Notes: generated by a model not told the origin, from the sequence alone. A stretch of DNA of 64,000 nucleotides from Pseudomonas sp. efr-133-TYG-5 (GCF_030209175.1 NZ_JARVSM010000001.1:2232001-2296000), one strand, 5' to 3'; positions 36,791 through 46,274 are shown, counted from the stretch's first letter. A program made the numbers and translations.

Positions 36791-37744
36791 ATGTTATCGC
36801 CAATAAAATATCTTCTTGCATTGGCACTGCTACTAACCGGGTGCAAAGAAGATTTCGCCACATTACATTTCCCAGAAAGTGTTAAATCGGATCCAGCCTC
36901 TGGGCCCCAGTACACGGATACACTGGTGCATGAGAAATACAAAAAATTGATAGCCGATGCGGTTTCAGCAAAGGGAATCGATCCAGACGCGATAGTACTG
37001 GAGCGAGTTAAAGACCAGGACAAGTTGATCCTCCTGCGCCTGACTGATAGTTCGCTCAGTGATGACCAGCGATTGACGCTTCGCTCGCTATTTGATGAAG
37101 TCATTCAGTCTCGCGAGAAGAGTTCTCTGAGACTCAGCCTTGATTTTGAAGAGGAAAAAGGTGACTCACCTGACCGAGAGCAAGCCAGAACCATTGATCT
37201 CGCCATTGATGTGCACCCAAAAATCGAATTTACCAGCAGATTAGCTGGCCTATGGGGAGACGGGTTTGATCACATGGCTAGCGCTTTCAAATACGGTATC
37301 GCGGATGAGGTTAAATGCCAGCTGTCGGCAGATCTTGTACCCAACCCTGCCTTGCGAATCACAGCCTATGAACCGAGCTCAACACCCTCTGAAAGCGCAT
37401 CAGCGACACTGTTGACTGACACTGGACGCCCCGCAAAGGTGAACATTCAATGGCGCTTTCAGGATCCGGCTTTGACAAAAGCGGTTCATAGCGGTTGGGT
37501 CAATATTCTACCGTCGACGTCTAGCACCAATCGTGAAAAACGCACAACGTGGCTGGAAGTCGATCAAATAGCACTTGAGTTTGGCTCTATAGGAGAGCGA
37601 ACGATACATCCTGGACAAATTGGTCGTACGGATCACAGCACAATGGAAATGCTTTGTTCGAAAAAAGGCGAAGCGCTCGGGCGACCGTTTTCATTCTATC
37701 TTGGGGATAGCTTGGATCGTTTGAGTCATATTGAGTACCTATAA
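36791..37744 (+). CDS. lipoprotein of unknown function in the immunity array
   Basis: 317 residues from the ATG at 36791 (MLSPIKYLLALALLLTGCKEDF), giving a standard lipoprotein signal with Cys 18; the longer frame from 36668 lacks this and is not used. The mature protein is acidic and mixed alpha/beta with no domain I know. Two central Cys-poor halves are joined near PSSTPSESASATL. It sits between DUF6708 copies 2 and 3 in the same direction, so a periplasmic immunity or accessory function is conceivable. Confidence 0.7.
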   Translation: MLSPIKYLLALALLLTGCKEDFATLHFPESVKSDPASGPQYTDTLVHEKYKKLIADAVSAKGIDPDAIVLERVKDQDKLILLRLTDSSLSDDQRLTLRSLFDEVIQSREKSSLRLSLDFEEEKGDSPDREQARTIDLAIDVHPKIEFTSRLAGLWGDGFDHMASAFKYGIADEVKCQLSADLVPNPALRITAYEPSSTPSESASATLLTDTGRPAKVNIQWRFQDPALTKAVHSGWVNILPSTSSTNREKRTTWLEVDQIALEFGSIGERTIHPGQIGRTDHSTMEMLCSKKGEALGRPFSFYLGDSLDRLSHIEYL

Positions 37745-37901
37745 TAGAGAACAGATATAGAAATGGTCACCTTTTCCCCTTTCTCCAGCCACCCTTTCCC
37801 CAATACTTTTCGAATTTAAAAATCAGATTCCTCTTTGGTGGCAATATCGAGTGACACCACTAACACACTCCGGGACCATCTACCAATAAAGATAGAACTT
37901 G

Positions 37902-38317
37902 ATGACCAACAAAAAGAAAAACCAAAATTTTGACATTACCGGTGAGCGAGCGGCCGCTGGAAGTACGGTTGCGTTTCCGACAGGGAAAGTATTATTTCTT
38001 TCTCCACTACCGTTCCCCACCGGGCAGCCTCCACTTGATTTCAATGGAAGCATTTTGGAAAAAAATGAAACTTACTTAGACCTTGGAACTACAAACTCAG
38101 GGAAAATATTCCCAGCACAGGTAATGATCACCAACATCATGTTAGTTATTTTATTCTTCTTTGTTTTTACTCCTTTCATAGCTGGCACAACGGCTTGGGG
38201 AAACCCGTACGACGTTATCTGGATAATCGACACAGCATGAAAGCCATGCGCGAGACAAATAATGAGTGGTCCAACCTATACAAGAACGTCAATGGGCGCA
38301 CCCAAGCTCCGAATTAA
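37902..38317 (+). pseudogene. truncated third DUF6708-like gene
   Basis: The frame 37902-38240 gives 112 residues whose middle, VLFLSPLPFPTGQPP ... NETYLDLG ... then a TM segment, lines up with the first 120 residues of the two intact copies, and then stops at IWIIDTA. A 26-codon frame in another phase (38237-38317, MKAMRETNNEWSNLY...) continues at once, overlapping by ATGA; it may be a displaced C-terminal piece. About 230 residues of the family are missing, so the gene is probably dead. A short functional protein cannot be excluded. Confidence 0.65.
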
Positions 38318-38421
38318 ATGATAAAACCTCCAAAATTTAAAAGATTTTTCTCTGGGACAAGATTTCATGACTTTCTTCAAGTCAGCCATGAAAGATTAAC
38401 TCAATACAATTTGAGAAAGAT

Positions 38422-38444
38422 GGTGGGAGCAAGCCTCTCCCACC
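38422..38444 (-). terminator. hairpin after the DUF533 gene
   Basis: GGTGGGAG / CTCCCACC with a 7-base loop, 22 bases beyond the DUF533 stop on the minus strand and followed there by ATCTTTCTC. It also marks the point where the sequence returns to core-like base composition. Confidence 0.5.
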
Positions 38445-38465
38445 ACAGAATCATAAATAACACTT

Positions 38466-39188
38466 CTACACCAACGCCACCCTCACCTGCCTCTCCAACT
38501 CCATCTTCAACCCCGGCTCCAGCTTCAACTGCCGCGCCAGTTCATCCAGATAGCTCTTCTCCATGAAGTTCTCCTCATCGACCATCATCACGCTCGCGAC
38601 GTACATCTCCGCGGCCATCTCCGGCGTGCTGGCCGCGCGGGCGACGTCGGTGGGGTCCAGGGGCTTGTTGAGCTCGGCGTGAAGCCAGTGATTGAGTTCC
38701 TGATCGTTGTCGAGCTTGGTGAATTCACCTTCGATCAGTTGGCGTTCGCGGTCGTCGATATGACCGTCAGCCTTGGCGGCGGCGACCAGGGCTTTGAGGA
38801 TGGCCTGGCTGTGTTGTTCGACTTGCGCCGGCGGCAGGCGATCCAGGGTTTGCGGTTCGCTCTGCGGGGCGGTGCCTTTCTGGGCGTTCCAGTTGCCGTA
38901 GGCTTTGTAGGCGATCACGCCCAGTGCGGCGAGGCCGCCATAGAGGGCGACTTTACCGCCCACCTTGCGGACCTTCTTGTTACCCAGCAGCAGACCCATG
39001 GCGCCGGCCGCCAGGGCACCGCCGCCGGCACCGGAGAGCAGGCTGCCGAGGCCGTTGGCGCCGGAAGCGCCGCCCAGCAAACCGCCGAGCCCACCGCCAG
39101 CCGGTTTGTTTTGCGCCCCGCCAGCCTTGTTTTGCAGCATTTCCTGGCCGGACTTGAGCAGTTGATCGAGCAATCCACGGGTGTTCAT
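38466..39188 (-). CDS. DUF533 / TerB-like family protein (YebE-like)
   Basis: 240 residues. A Gly/Ala-rich N-terminal region (GGGLGGLLGGASGANGLGSL) leads into one hydrophobic segment (about 80-98), then a TerB-like helical domain with AAAKADGHIDDRERQLIEGEF near residue 140, the acidic EF-like turn typical of the family. YebE-type proteins are inner-membrane-associated and stress-linked; exact function unknown. Codon use is core-like, so the island ends before this gene. Confidence 0.85.
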   Translation of the reverse strand: MNTRGLLDQLLKSGQEMLQNKAGGAQNKPAGGGLGGLLGGASGANGLGSLLSGAGGGALAAGAMGLLLGNKKVRKVGGKVALYGGLAALGVIAYKAYGNWNAQKGTAPQSEPQTLDRLPPAQVEQHSQAILKALVAAAKADGHIDDRERQLIEGEFTKLDNDQELNHWLHAELNKPLDPTDVARAASTPEMAAEMYVASVMMVDEENFMEKSYLDELARQLKLEPGLKMELERQVRVALV

Positions 39189-39365
39189 GTTCCGCCTCCA
39201 AAACAGGGGTTATCCGGATCAGTAAGGCCCTCAGCCTAGTTCGAAAGTGCCCCGCCTCTGCTTGCGAGTGTGCTTCCAGATGTTGCTCCGCCTGCAGCAG
39301 CCCTTCGTGAAAATAGATATACACTCAGGCCAATCTATAAAAACCGCCCACCGGGTACCCTCCTC

Positions 39366-40280
39366 ATGATGACCCTGCGTCAGATCCGCCACTTCATCGC
39401 GGTGGCCGAGACCGGCTCGATTTCCGCCGCCGCGCAAACCGCGTTTATTTCCCAATCGACCCTGACCCTCGCCATTCAGCAACTGGAAGAGGAAATCGGC
39501 GTCAGCCTGTTCAGCCGCCACGCCAAGGGCATGACCCTGACCCATCAGGGCCATCAGTTCCTGCGCCAGGCGCACCTGATTCTCGCCACCGTGGATAACG
39601 CCAAGCGCAGCCTGCAACAGAGCACCGATCAGGTCGCCGGGCAACTGATCGTCGGCGTGACCAGCCTGGTGGCCGGTTATTACCTGGCGGATCTGCTCAC
39701 GCGTTTTCAACGCGCCTACCCCAATGTCGAGATCCGGGTAATGGAGGACGAGCGGCCCTACATCGAGCATCTGCTGGTCAGCGGCGAGATCGATGTCGGC
39801 GTGCTGATCCTGTCCAACCTCGAAGATCGCCACGCCTTGCAAACCGAAGTGCTGACCCATTCACCGCATCGTCTGTGGCTGCCGGCCCAGCATCCGCTGC
39901 TGGAACACGACAGCATCAACCTCGCCGACGTCGCTCGCGAGCCGCTGATTCAACTGAACGTCGACGAAATGGATCGCAACGCCCAAAGACTTTGGCGCGG
40001 CGCCGGGCTGCAACCGAAAATCACCCTGCGCACCGCCTCTACCGAAGCGGTGCGAAGCCTCGTCGCAGCAGGTCTGGGTGTATCAATCCAGCCGGACATG
40101 ACTTACCGCCCATGGTCGCTCGAAGGCGACATCATCGAAGCGCGGCCGATTGCCGACCTCAGCCAGACCCTGGATGTCGGCCTAGCGTGGCGGCGAGGCA
40201 CGGCGCGACCGGCGCTGGTCGACCCCTTCCTGACCGTCGCACGCGAGCAGCCGCACGGCGGACGCAAGCCATCTATTTAA
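39366..40280 (+). CDS. LysR-family transcriptional regulator
   Basis: 304 residues from ATGATG at 39366 (MMTLRQIRHFIAVAETGS). The winged HTH covers residues 3-62 (AAAQTAFISQSTLTLAIQQLEEEIG), and the effector-binding domain follows from about residue 90 with periplasmic-binding-protein fold. It stands 100 bases before an aldehyde dehydrogenase and the polyamine-type transporter, all in the same direction, so it probably controls them in response to a polyamine-derived compound (inference). Confidence 0.9.
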   Translation: MMTLRQIRHFIAVAETGSISAAAQTAFISQSTLTLAIQQLEEEIGVSLFSRHAKGMTLTHQGHQFLRQAHLILATVDNAKRSLQQSTDQVAGQLIVGVTSLVAGYYLADLLTRFQRAYPNVEIRVMEDERPYIEHLLVSGEIDVGVLILSNLEDRHALQTEVLTHSPHRLWLPAQHPLLEHDSINLADVAREPLIQLNVDEMDRNAQRLWRGAGLQPKITLRTASTEAVRSLVAAGLGVSIQPDMTYRPWSLEGDIIEARPIADLSQTLDVGLAWRRGTARPALVDPFLTVAREQPHGGRKPSI

Positions 40281-40380
40281 TCGAATGCCACCTTCAGTAT
40301 TTAGAATTTGTCGACCTCGGAGCCGCACACTAGTCTTGCTGCATCTATAAGACGGTCGGCTCCCGGTCACGGGAGCGACA

Positions 40381-41868
40381 ATGACCACACAAGAAAAGAG
40401 ATCGAGGAAAATGGCTGGCGTGCAGACCCCGATGTGTACCGCGTTGTTGATCGACGGCGAACTGGTCGCCGGGCAAGGTTTCGTCGAACCGATCCTCAAC
40501 CCGGCCACCGGTGAGGTCCTCACCCACATCGCCGAGGCCAGCACCGAGCAAGTCGAAGCCGCCATTCTCGCTGCCCACCACGCCTTCGCCGAATGGTCGC
40601 GCACCACGCCGCAACAACGCGCCAACCTGTTGCTCGACATCGCCAACGCCGTCGAGAAACACGCCGATTACCTCGCTCGCCTCGAAGCGCTGAACTGCGG
40701 CAAGCCGCTGCACCTGGCCCGCCAGGATGACCTCAGCGCGACGGTCGACGTGTTCCGCTTCTTTGCCGGCGCCGTGCGCTGCCAGACCGGCCAGCTCAGC
40801 GGCGAATACCTGCCGGGCTACACCAGCATGGTGCGCCGCGATCCGATTGGCGTGGTGGCGTCGATTGCGCCGTGGAACTACCCGATCATGATGGCCGCGT
40901 GGAAGATCGCCCCGGCCCTCGCCGCCGGCAACACGCTGGTATTCAAGCCCTCTGAACATACGCCGCTGTCGATCCTCGCCCTGGCGCCAGCACTCGCCGA
41001 GATCCTGCCGCGTGGGGTGATCAACATCATCTGCGGTGGCGGTGAAGGCGTCGGCAGCCATCTGGTCGGCCACGCCAAAGTGCGCATGGTCTCGCTGACC
41101 GGCGATATCGTCACCGGGCAGAAGATCCTCCAGGCCGCAGCGAAAACCCTCAAACGCACGCACCTGGAACTCGGCGGCAAAGCCCCAGTGATTGTTTGCA
41201 ACGACGCGGATATTCAAGCGGTGGTCGACGGCGTGCGTACCTACGGTTACTACAACGCCGGGCAGGACTGCACCGCTGCTTGCCGGATCTACGCCCAGGC
41301 AGGCATTCACGACAAATTGGTCGCCGAACTCGGCGCGGCGGTCAGCAGCCTGCGCTTCGCTGGCAAGCGCGATGCCGACAACGAGATCGGCCCGCTCATC
41401 AGCACCCGCCAACGCGACCGCGTCGCCAGTTTCGTCGAACGCGCCCTCGGCCAGCCGCACATCGAACGCGTGACCGGCGCGGCAGTGCACTCCGGCGCCG
41501 GGTTCTTCTACCAGCCGACGTTGCTGGCCGGTTGCAAGCAGAGCGATGAAATCGTCCAGCGCGAAGTGTTCGGCCCGGTGGTCACCGTGACACGCTTCGA
41601 CGAACTGGCGCAAGCGGTGGACTGGGCCAACGACTCCGAATACGGCCTCGCCTCGTCGGTGTGGACGCAGAATCTGGACAAGGCAATGCAGGTCGCCGCC
41701 CGCTTTCAGTACGGCTGCACCTGGATCAACAGCCATTTCATGCTGGTCAGCGAAATGCCCCACGGCGGGCTGAAACGTTCCGGATACGGCAAAGACTTAT
41801 CCAGTGACTCGCTGCAGGACTACAGCGTGGTGCGGCACATCATGGCCCGGCATGGCCAGCATCTCTGA
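40381..41868 (+). CDS. aldehyde dehydrogenase, aminobutyraldehyde-type (paralogue 1)
   Basis: 495 residues, ALDH superfamily. The substrate-pocket segment [20 protein letters not shown], catalytic Glu in [10 protein letters not shown], and catalytic Cys in [13 protein letters not shown] are present. It is closest in character to gamma-aminobutyraldehyde/betaine-aldehyde dehydrogenases (YdcW/PatD), NAD+-dependent. It is a strong paralogue of the 46275 gene, sharing the VSEMPHGG ending block. GGGAG ribosome site before the ATG at 40381. Confidence 0.88.
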   Translation: MTTQEKRSRKMAGVQTPMCTALLIDGELVAGQGFVEPILNPATGEVLTHIAEASTEQVEAAILAAHHAFAEWSRTTPQQRANLLLDIANAVEKHADYLARLEALNCGKPLHLARQDDLSATVDVFRFFAGAVRCQTGQLSGEYLPGYTSMVRRDPIGVVASIAPWNYPIMMAAWKIAPALAAGNTLVFKPSEHTPLSILALAPALAEILPRGVINIICGGGEGVGSHLVGHAKVRMVSLTGDIVTGQKILQAAAKTLKRTHLELGGKAPVIVCNDADIQAVVDGVRTYGYYNAGQDCTAACRIYAQAGIHDKLVAELGAAVSSLRFAGKRDADNEIGPLISTRQRDRVASFVERALGQPHIERVTGAAVHSGAGFFYQPTLLAGCKQSDEIVQREVFGPVVTVTRFDELAQAVDWANDSEYGLASSVWTQNLDKAMQVAARFQYGCTWINSHFMLVSEMPHGGLKRSGYGKDLSSDSLQDYSVVRHIMARHGQHL

Positions 41869-41951
41869 CTACGCTAATAACAAGCCGCCAACGGCATGCT
41901 GCACCGCGTTCACAACTGCCCCGACCATAATTTAAAGAAGAGGGTTCAACC

Positions 41952-43103
41952 ATGTTCGTGCACAAGACCGCACTGCTCAGTGCAATCACCACGGCGTTGC
42001 TGGCCAGCGCCAGCCTGCAAGCTGCCGAGCCGCTGAAGGCGGTCGGCGCCGGCGAGGGTCAGCTGGATATCGTGGCCTGGCCGGGCTACATCGAACGTGG
42101 CGAGAGCGACAAGGCCTACGACTGGGTGAGCGGTTTCGAGAAGGAAACCGGCTGCAAGGTCAACGTCAAGACCGCCGCGACCTCTGACGAGATGGTCAGC
42201 CTGATGGCCAAGGGTGGTTACGATCTGGTCACCGCTTCGGGCGATGCCTCGTTGCGCCTGATCGTCGGCAAGCGCGTGCAAGCGATCAACACCGCTTTGA
42301 TCCCGAACTGGAAAACCCTCGATCCACGGCTGAAAGATGCGCCGTGGTACGAGGTCAACAATCAGACCTACGGCACCCCGTATCAGTGGGGCCCGAACGT
42401 GCTGATGTACAACACCAACGTGTTCAAGACGCCGCCGACCAGCTGGAACGTGCTGTTCGACGCGCAGAACCTCCCCGACGGCAAGCCGAACAAGGGCCGC
42501 GTGCAGGCCTACGACGGCCCGATCTACATCGCCGACGCGGCGCTGTACCTGAAGACCGCCAAACCTGAGCTGGGGATCAAGGATCCCTACCAACTGACCG
42601 AAGATCAGTACAAGGCGGTACTTGCGCTGTTGCGCCAGCAGCAGCCGTTGATCCACCGCTATTGGCACGACACCACGGTACAGATGAGCGACTTCAAGAA
42701 CGAAGGCGTGGTGGCGTCGAGCGCGTGGCCGTATCAGGTCAACGGCCTGATCAACGAGAAACAGCCGATCGCCTCGACCATCCCGAAAGAAGGCGCTACC
42801 GGTTGGGCCGACACCACCATGCTGCACGCCGAGGCCAAGCACCCGAACTGCGCCTACAAGTGGATGGACTGGTCGCTGCAGCCGAAAGTCCAGGGTGACG
42901 TGGCGGCGTGGTTCGGTTCATTACCGGCGGTGCCAGCGGCGTGCAAGGAGAGCGAACTGCTCGGCGCCGAGGGCTGCAAGACCAACGGGTTCGATCAGTT
43001 CGACAAGATCGCCTTCTGGAAAACCCCGCAGGCCGAAGGCGGCAAATTCGTGCCGTACAGCCGCTGGACCCAGGACTACATCGCGATCATGGGCGGCAGG
43101 TAG
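41952..43103 (+). CDS. polyamine-type ABC transporter, periplasmic binding protein (YdcS-like)
   Basis: 383 residues. The Sec signal is about 24 residues, cleaved near SLQAAEP. The mature protein has the PotD/PotF fold signatures GQLDIVAWPGYIERG and NNQTYGTPYQWGPNVLMYNT. It resembles E. coli YdcS, whose operon (ydcSTUVW) pairs a putrescine/spermidine-type transporter with an aminobutyraldehyde dehydrogenase, the same makeup as here. It captures substrate for the permeases encoded at 44362 and 45299. Confidence 0.9.
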   Translation: MFVHKTALLSAITTALLASASLQAAEPLKAVGAGEGQLDIVAWPGYIERGESDKAYDWVSGFEKETGCKVNVKTAATSDEMVSLMAKGGYDLVTASGDASLRLIVGKRVQAINTALIPNWKTLDPRLKDAPWYEVNNQTYGTPYQWGPNVLMYNTNVFKTPPTSWNVLFDAQNLPDGKPNKGRVQAYDGPIYIADAALYLKTAKPELGIKDPYQLTEDQYKAVLALLRQQQPLIHRYWHDTTVQMSDFKNEGVVASSAWPYQVNGLINEKQPIASTIPKEGATGWADTTMLHAEAKHPNCAYKWMDWSLQPKVQGDVAAWFGSLPAVPAACKESELLGAEGCKTNGFDQFDKIAFWKTPQAEGGKFVPYSRWTQDYIAIMGGR

Positions 43104-43115
43104 TCATCACACAGC

Positions 43116-43249
43116 GATCGTTCCCACGTCGAGGCGTCGAACCGTCTGCGTGGGAATGCATCACCGGACGCTCCGCGTCCATGCGCCTGAGCTGACGCAG
43201 GGCGTCACGGACTGCATTCCCACGCAGACGGTTCGGCGTGGGAACGATC
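43116..43249. repeat. large nested inverted repeat within the transporter operon
   Basis: Outer arms GATCGTTCCCACG (43116-43128) and CGTGGGAACGATC (43237-43249) and inner arms CCGTCTGCGTGGGAATGCA (43142-43160) and TGCATTCCCACGCAGACGG (43213-43231) are exact complements. This forms one long hairpin about 134 bases long between the binding-protein gene and the ATPase gene. The type is an interspersed Pseudomonas element. Confidence 0.9.
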
Positions 43250-43322
43250 AACTCGAACACTGTTTTTCAGAAGTCCAGGCAGGGCCGCTGCGCCGGCCTT
43301 CGCCTTTTCGGAGCACCGCACC

Positions 43323-44360
43323 ATGACGCTTGCAGTCCAGTTCAGCAACGTTTCCCGGCAGTTCGGCGAGGTGAAGGCCGTTGACCGGGTTTCCATCGAT
43401 ATCCAGGACGGCGAGTTCTTTTCCATGCTCGGTCCTTCCGGCTCGGGCAAGACCACGTGCCTGCGCCTGATCGCCGGGTTCGAACAACCGAGCGCCGGCT
43501 CGATCCGTATCCACGGCGCCGAAGCGGCCGGCCTGCCGCCGTATCAACGTGACGTCAACACCGTGTTTCAGGATTACGCGCTGTTCCCGCACATGAACGT
43601 GCTGGACAACGTTGCCTATGGCCTGAAGGTCAAAGGCGTGAACAAAAGTGAGCGCCACCAGCGCGCCGAAGAGGCGTTGGCCATGGTCGCGCTCGGCGGT
43701 TACGGCGCGCGCAAACCGGTGCAGCTGTCCGGTGGCCAGCGCCAGCGCGTCGCCCTCGCGCGCGCCTTGGTCAACCGCCCGCGGGTGCTGTTGCTCGACG
43801 AGCCGCTGGGCGCGCTCGACCTGAAACTGCGCGAGCAGATGCAGAGCGAATTGAAGAAGCTGCAACGCCAGCTCGGCATCACCTTCATCTTCGTCACCCA
43901 CGACCAGACCGAGGCGCTGTCGATGTCCGACCGTGTGGCCGTGTTCAACAAGGGCCGCATCGAACAGGTCGACACACCACGCAACCTTTACATGCGGCCG
44001 AACACCACCTTCGTCGCCGAATTCGTCGGCACGTCGAACGTGATCCGTGGCGATCTGGCCCGTCAGCTCAGCGGCCATCCGCAGCCGTTTTCGATTCGTC
44101 CGGAGCATGTGCGGTTTGCTGATGGCCCCTTGGCCAGCCATGAAATCGAGGTCAGCGGCCTGCTCCACGACATCCAGTATCAGGGCAGCGCCACTCGCTA
44201 CGAGCTGACCCTGGAAAACGGCCAGACCCTGAGCATCAGCCAGGCCAATAACCAGTGGCTCGACAGCAGCGCGCAGCACCAGACCGGTCAGCGCCTGAGC
44301 GCACGCTGGGCACGGGAAGCGATGATCCCGCTGCACGACACCGTGGCGAGCGGGGTGTGA
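43323..44360 (+). CDS. polyamine-type ABC transporter ATP-binding protein (YdcT/PotA-like)
   Basis: 345 residues: Walker A GPSGSGKTT near residue 38, Q-loop TVFQDYALFPHM, signature LSGGQRQRVALARAL, Walker B LLLDEPLGALD, and a C-terminal TOBE-like domain (about 265-340). It energises import through the permeases at 44362 and 45299. The following permease ATG is 1 base past its stop. Confidence 0.93.
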   Translation: MTLAVQFSNVSRQFGEVKAVDRVSIDIQDGEFFSMLGPSGSGKTTCLRLIAGFEQPSAGSIRIHGAEAAGLPPYQRDVNTVFQDYALFPHMNVLDNVAYGLKVKGVNKSERHQRAEEALAMVALGGYGARKPVQLSGGQRQRVALARALVNRPRVLLLDEPLGALDLKLREQMQSELKKLQRQLGITFIFVTHDQTEALSMSDRVAVFNKGRIEQVDTPRNLYMRPNTTFVAEFVGTSNVIRGDLARQLSGHPQPFSIRPEHVRFADGPLASHEIEVSGLLHDIQYQGSATRYELTLENGQTLSISQANNQWLDSSAQHQTGQRLSARWAREAMIPLHDTVASGV

Positions 44361-44361
44361 C

Positions 44362-45309
44362 ATGAGCACGCTCGCCATGACCCGGACGCCGGCCGGCCGC
44401 TCGCCGCTGCGGCGCTTTTCCAACCTGCTCTACCGCAAGCCGAACCTGTACCTGTCGCTGTTGCTGGTGCCGCCGCTGCTGTGGTTCGGCGCGATCTATC
44501 TCGGCTCGCTGCTGGTGCTGCTGTGGCAGGGTTTCTACACCTTCGACGACTTCACCATGGCGGTCACGCCTGACCTGACCCTGGCCAACTTCGCCGCGCT
44601 GTTCCAGCCGTCGAACTTCGACATCATCCTGCGCACGCTGAGCATGGCGATTGTCGTGTCGATCGCCAGCGCCATCGTCGCGTTCCCGATTGCCTACTAC
44701 ATGGCGCGCTACACCACGGGCAAGACCAAGGCGTTTTTCTACATCGCGGTGATGCTGCCGATGTGGGCCAGCTACATCGTCAAGGCCTATGCCTGGACAT
44801 TGCTGCTGGCCAAGGGCGGTGTGGCGCAATGGTTCGTCCAGCACCTGGGGCTGGAGCCGCTGCTGCAGTTCATCCTGGGGCTTCCCGGCGTGGGCGGCAG
44901 CACCTTGTCGACCTCGCACCTGGGGCGCTTTCTGGTGTTCGTCTACATCTGGCTGCCGTTCATGATCCTGCCGATCCAGGCCTCGCTGGAGCGTTTGCCA
45001 CCGTCGCTGCTGCAGGCTTCCGCCGACCTCGGCGCCAAGCCGCGCCAGACCTTCATGCAGGTGATCCTGCCGCTGTCGGTGCCGGGGATTGCTGCCGGTT
45101 CGATCTTCACCTTCTCGCTGACCCTCGGCGACTTCATCGTGCCGCAACTGGTCGGCCCGCCGGGCTACTTCGTCGGCAGCATGGTCTACGCGCAGCAAGG
45201 TGCAATCGGCAACATGCCGATGGCCGCCGCGTTCACGCTGGTGCCGATCGTGCTGATCGCGGTTTACCTGTCCATCGTCAAACGTCTGGGGGCCTTCGAT
45301 GCACTCTGA
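44362..45309 (+). CDS. polyamine-type ABC transporter permease 1 (YdcU/PotB-like)
   Basis: 315 residues with six TM segments. The cytoplasmic EAA loop is seen as [22 protein letters not shown] near residue 212, the docking site for the ATPase. N-terminal positively charged segment [17 protein letters not shown] precedes TM1. Overlaps the second permease by 11 bases. Confidence 0.93.
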   Translation: MSTLAMTRTPAGRSPLRRFSNLLYRKPNLYLSLLLVPPLLWFGAIYLGSLLVLLWQGFYTFDDFTMAVTPDLTLANFAALFQPSNFDIILRTLSMAIVVSIASAIVAFPIAYYMARYTTGKTKAFFYIAVMLPMWASYIVKAYAWTLLLAKGGVAQWFVQHLGLEPLLQFILGLPGVGGSTLSTSHLGRFLVFVYIWLPFMILPIQASLERLPPSLLQASADLGAKPRQTFMQVILPLSVPGIAAGSIFTFSLTLGDFIVPQLVGPPGYFVGSMVYAQQGAIGNMPMAAAFTLVPIVLIAVYLSIVKRLGAFDAL

Positions 45310-46108
45310 GAAAGCCTCCATTGGCTTGAAGATCGCAGCCTGGGGCGGGTTGGTGTTTCTGCACTTCCCGATCCTGATCATCTTCCTCTACGCCTTCAAC
45401 ACCGAGGAAGCCGCCTTCAGCTTTCCGCCGAAAGGCTTGACCCTGCACTGGTTCAGCGTGGCGTTTTCCCGGCCGGACGTGCTGGAAGCGATCAAGCTGT
45501 CGCTGCAGATTGCCGCGATCGCCACGCTGATCGCGATGGTGCTCGGCACGTTGGCTTCAGCCGCGTTGTATCGCCGCGACTTCTTCGGCAAACAGGGCAT
45601 TTCGCTGATGCTGATCCTGCCGATCGCCCTGCCCGGGATCATCACCGGCATCGCGCTGCTGGCGACGTTCAAGACGCTGGGAATCGAACCCGGGATGTTC
45701 ACCATCATCGTCGGCCACGCGACCTTCTGCGTGGTGATCGTCTACAACAACGTCATCGCCCGCCTGCGCCGCACCTCGCACAGTCTGATCGAGGCCTCGA
45801 TGGACCTCGGTGCCGACGGTTGGCAGACCTTCCGCTACATCATCCTGCCCAACCTCGGCTCGGCGCTGCTGGCCGGCGGCATGCTGGCGTTTGCGCTGTC
45901 GTTCGATGAAATCATCGTCACCACCTTCACTGCCGGGCATGAGCGCACCTTGCCGCTGTGGCTGCTCAATCAACTGAGTCGCCCACGGGATGTGCCGGTG
46001 ACCAACGTCGTAGCGATGCTGGTGATGCTGGTCACCATGCTGCCGATTCTCGGCGCGTATTACCTGACCCGGGGTGGCGAGAGTGTCGCCGGCAGTGGCG
46101 GAAAATGA
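45299..46108 (+). CDS. polyamine-type ABC transporter permease 2 (YdcV/PotC-like)
   Basis: 269 residues, six TM segments, EAA loop [20 protein letters not shown] near residue 162, and the family ending of alternating hydrophobic helix. It pairs with the 44362 permease to make the channel. It starts inside the end of that gene, so translation is coupled. Confidence 0.93.
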   Translation: MHSEKASIGLKIAAWGGLVFLHFPILIIFLYAFNTEEAAFSFPPKGLTLHWFSVAFSRPDVLEAIKLSLQIAAIATLIAMVLGTLASAALYRRDFFGKQGISLMLILPIALPGIITGIALLATFKTLGIEPGMFTIIVGHATFCVVIVYNNVIARLRRTSHSLIEASMDLGADGWQTFRYIILPNLGSALLAGGMLAFALSFDEIIVTTFTAGHERTLPLWLLNQLSRPRDVPVTNVVAMLVMLVTMLPILGAYYLTRGGESVAGSGGK

Positions 46109-46136
46109 ATATCTGACAGACAGCAAAATTTCCCAT

Positions 46137-46225
46137 TGGCAGCGAGCCTGCTCGCGAAGCGGCCGTCACATCCGACATTGATGGCGACTGACACAGCGCT
46201 TTCGCGAGCGGGCTCGCTCCCACAG
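46137..46225. repeat. REP doublet
   Basis: GGCAGCGAGCCTGCTCGCGA and TTTCGCGAGCGGGCTCGCTC as an inverted pair between permease 2 and the second aldehyde dehydrogenase. One core base differs (AGCGGG for AGCAGG). Confidence 0.88.
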
Positions 46226-46274
46226 GGTTCTCGATTCGGCCAGAACAATAAAAGCGTTAGAGAGGACGACAGAC

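Noticed and set aside
38318..38566. 82-codon plus-strand frame
   Set aside because: Its second half is antisense to the end of the DUF533 gene and is Ser/Pro/Thr-rich shadow text; the first half shows no similarity to neighbours.
40345..41763. 472-codon minus-strand open frame
   Set aside because: Antisense to the aldehyde dehydrogenase at 40381, which has catalytic Cys and Glu in context.
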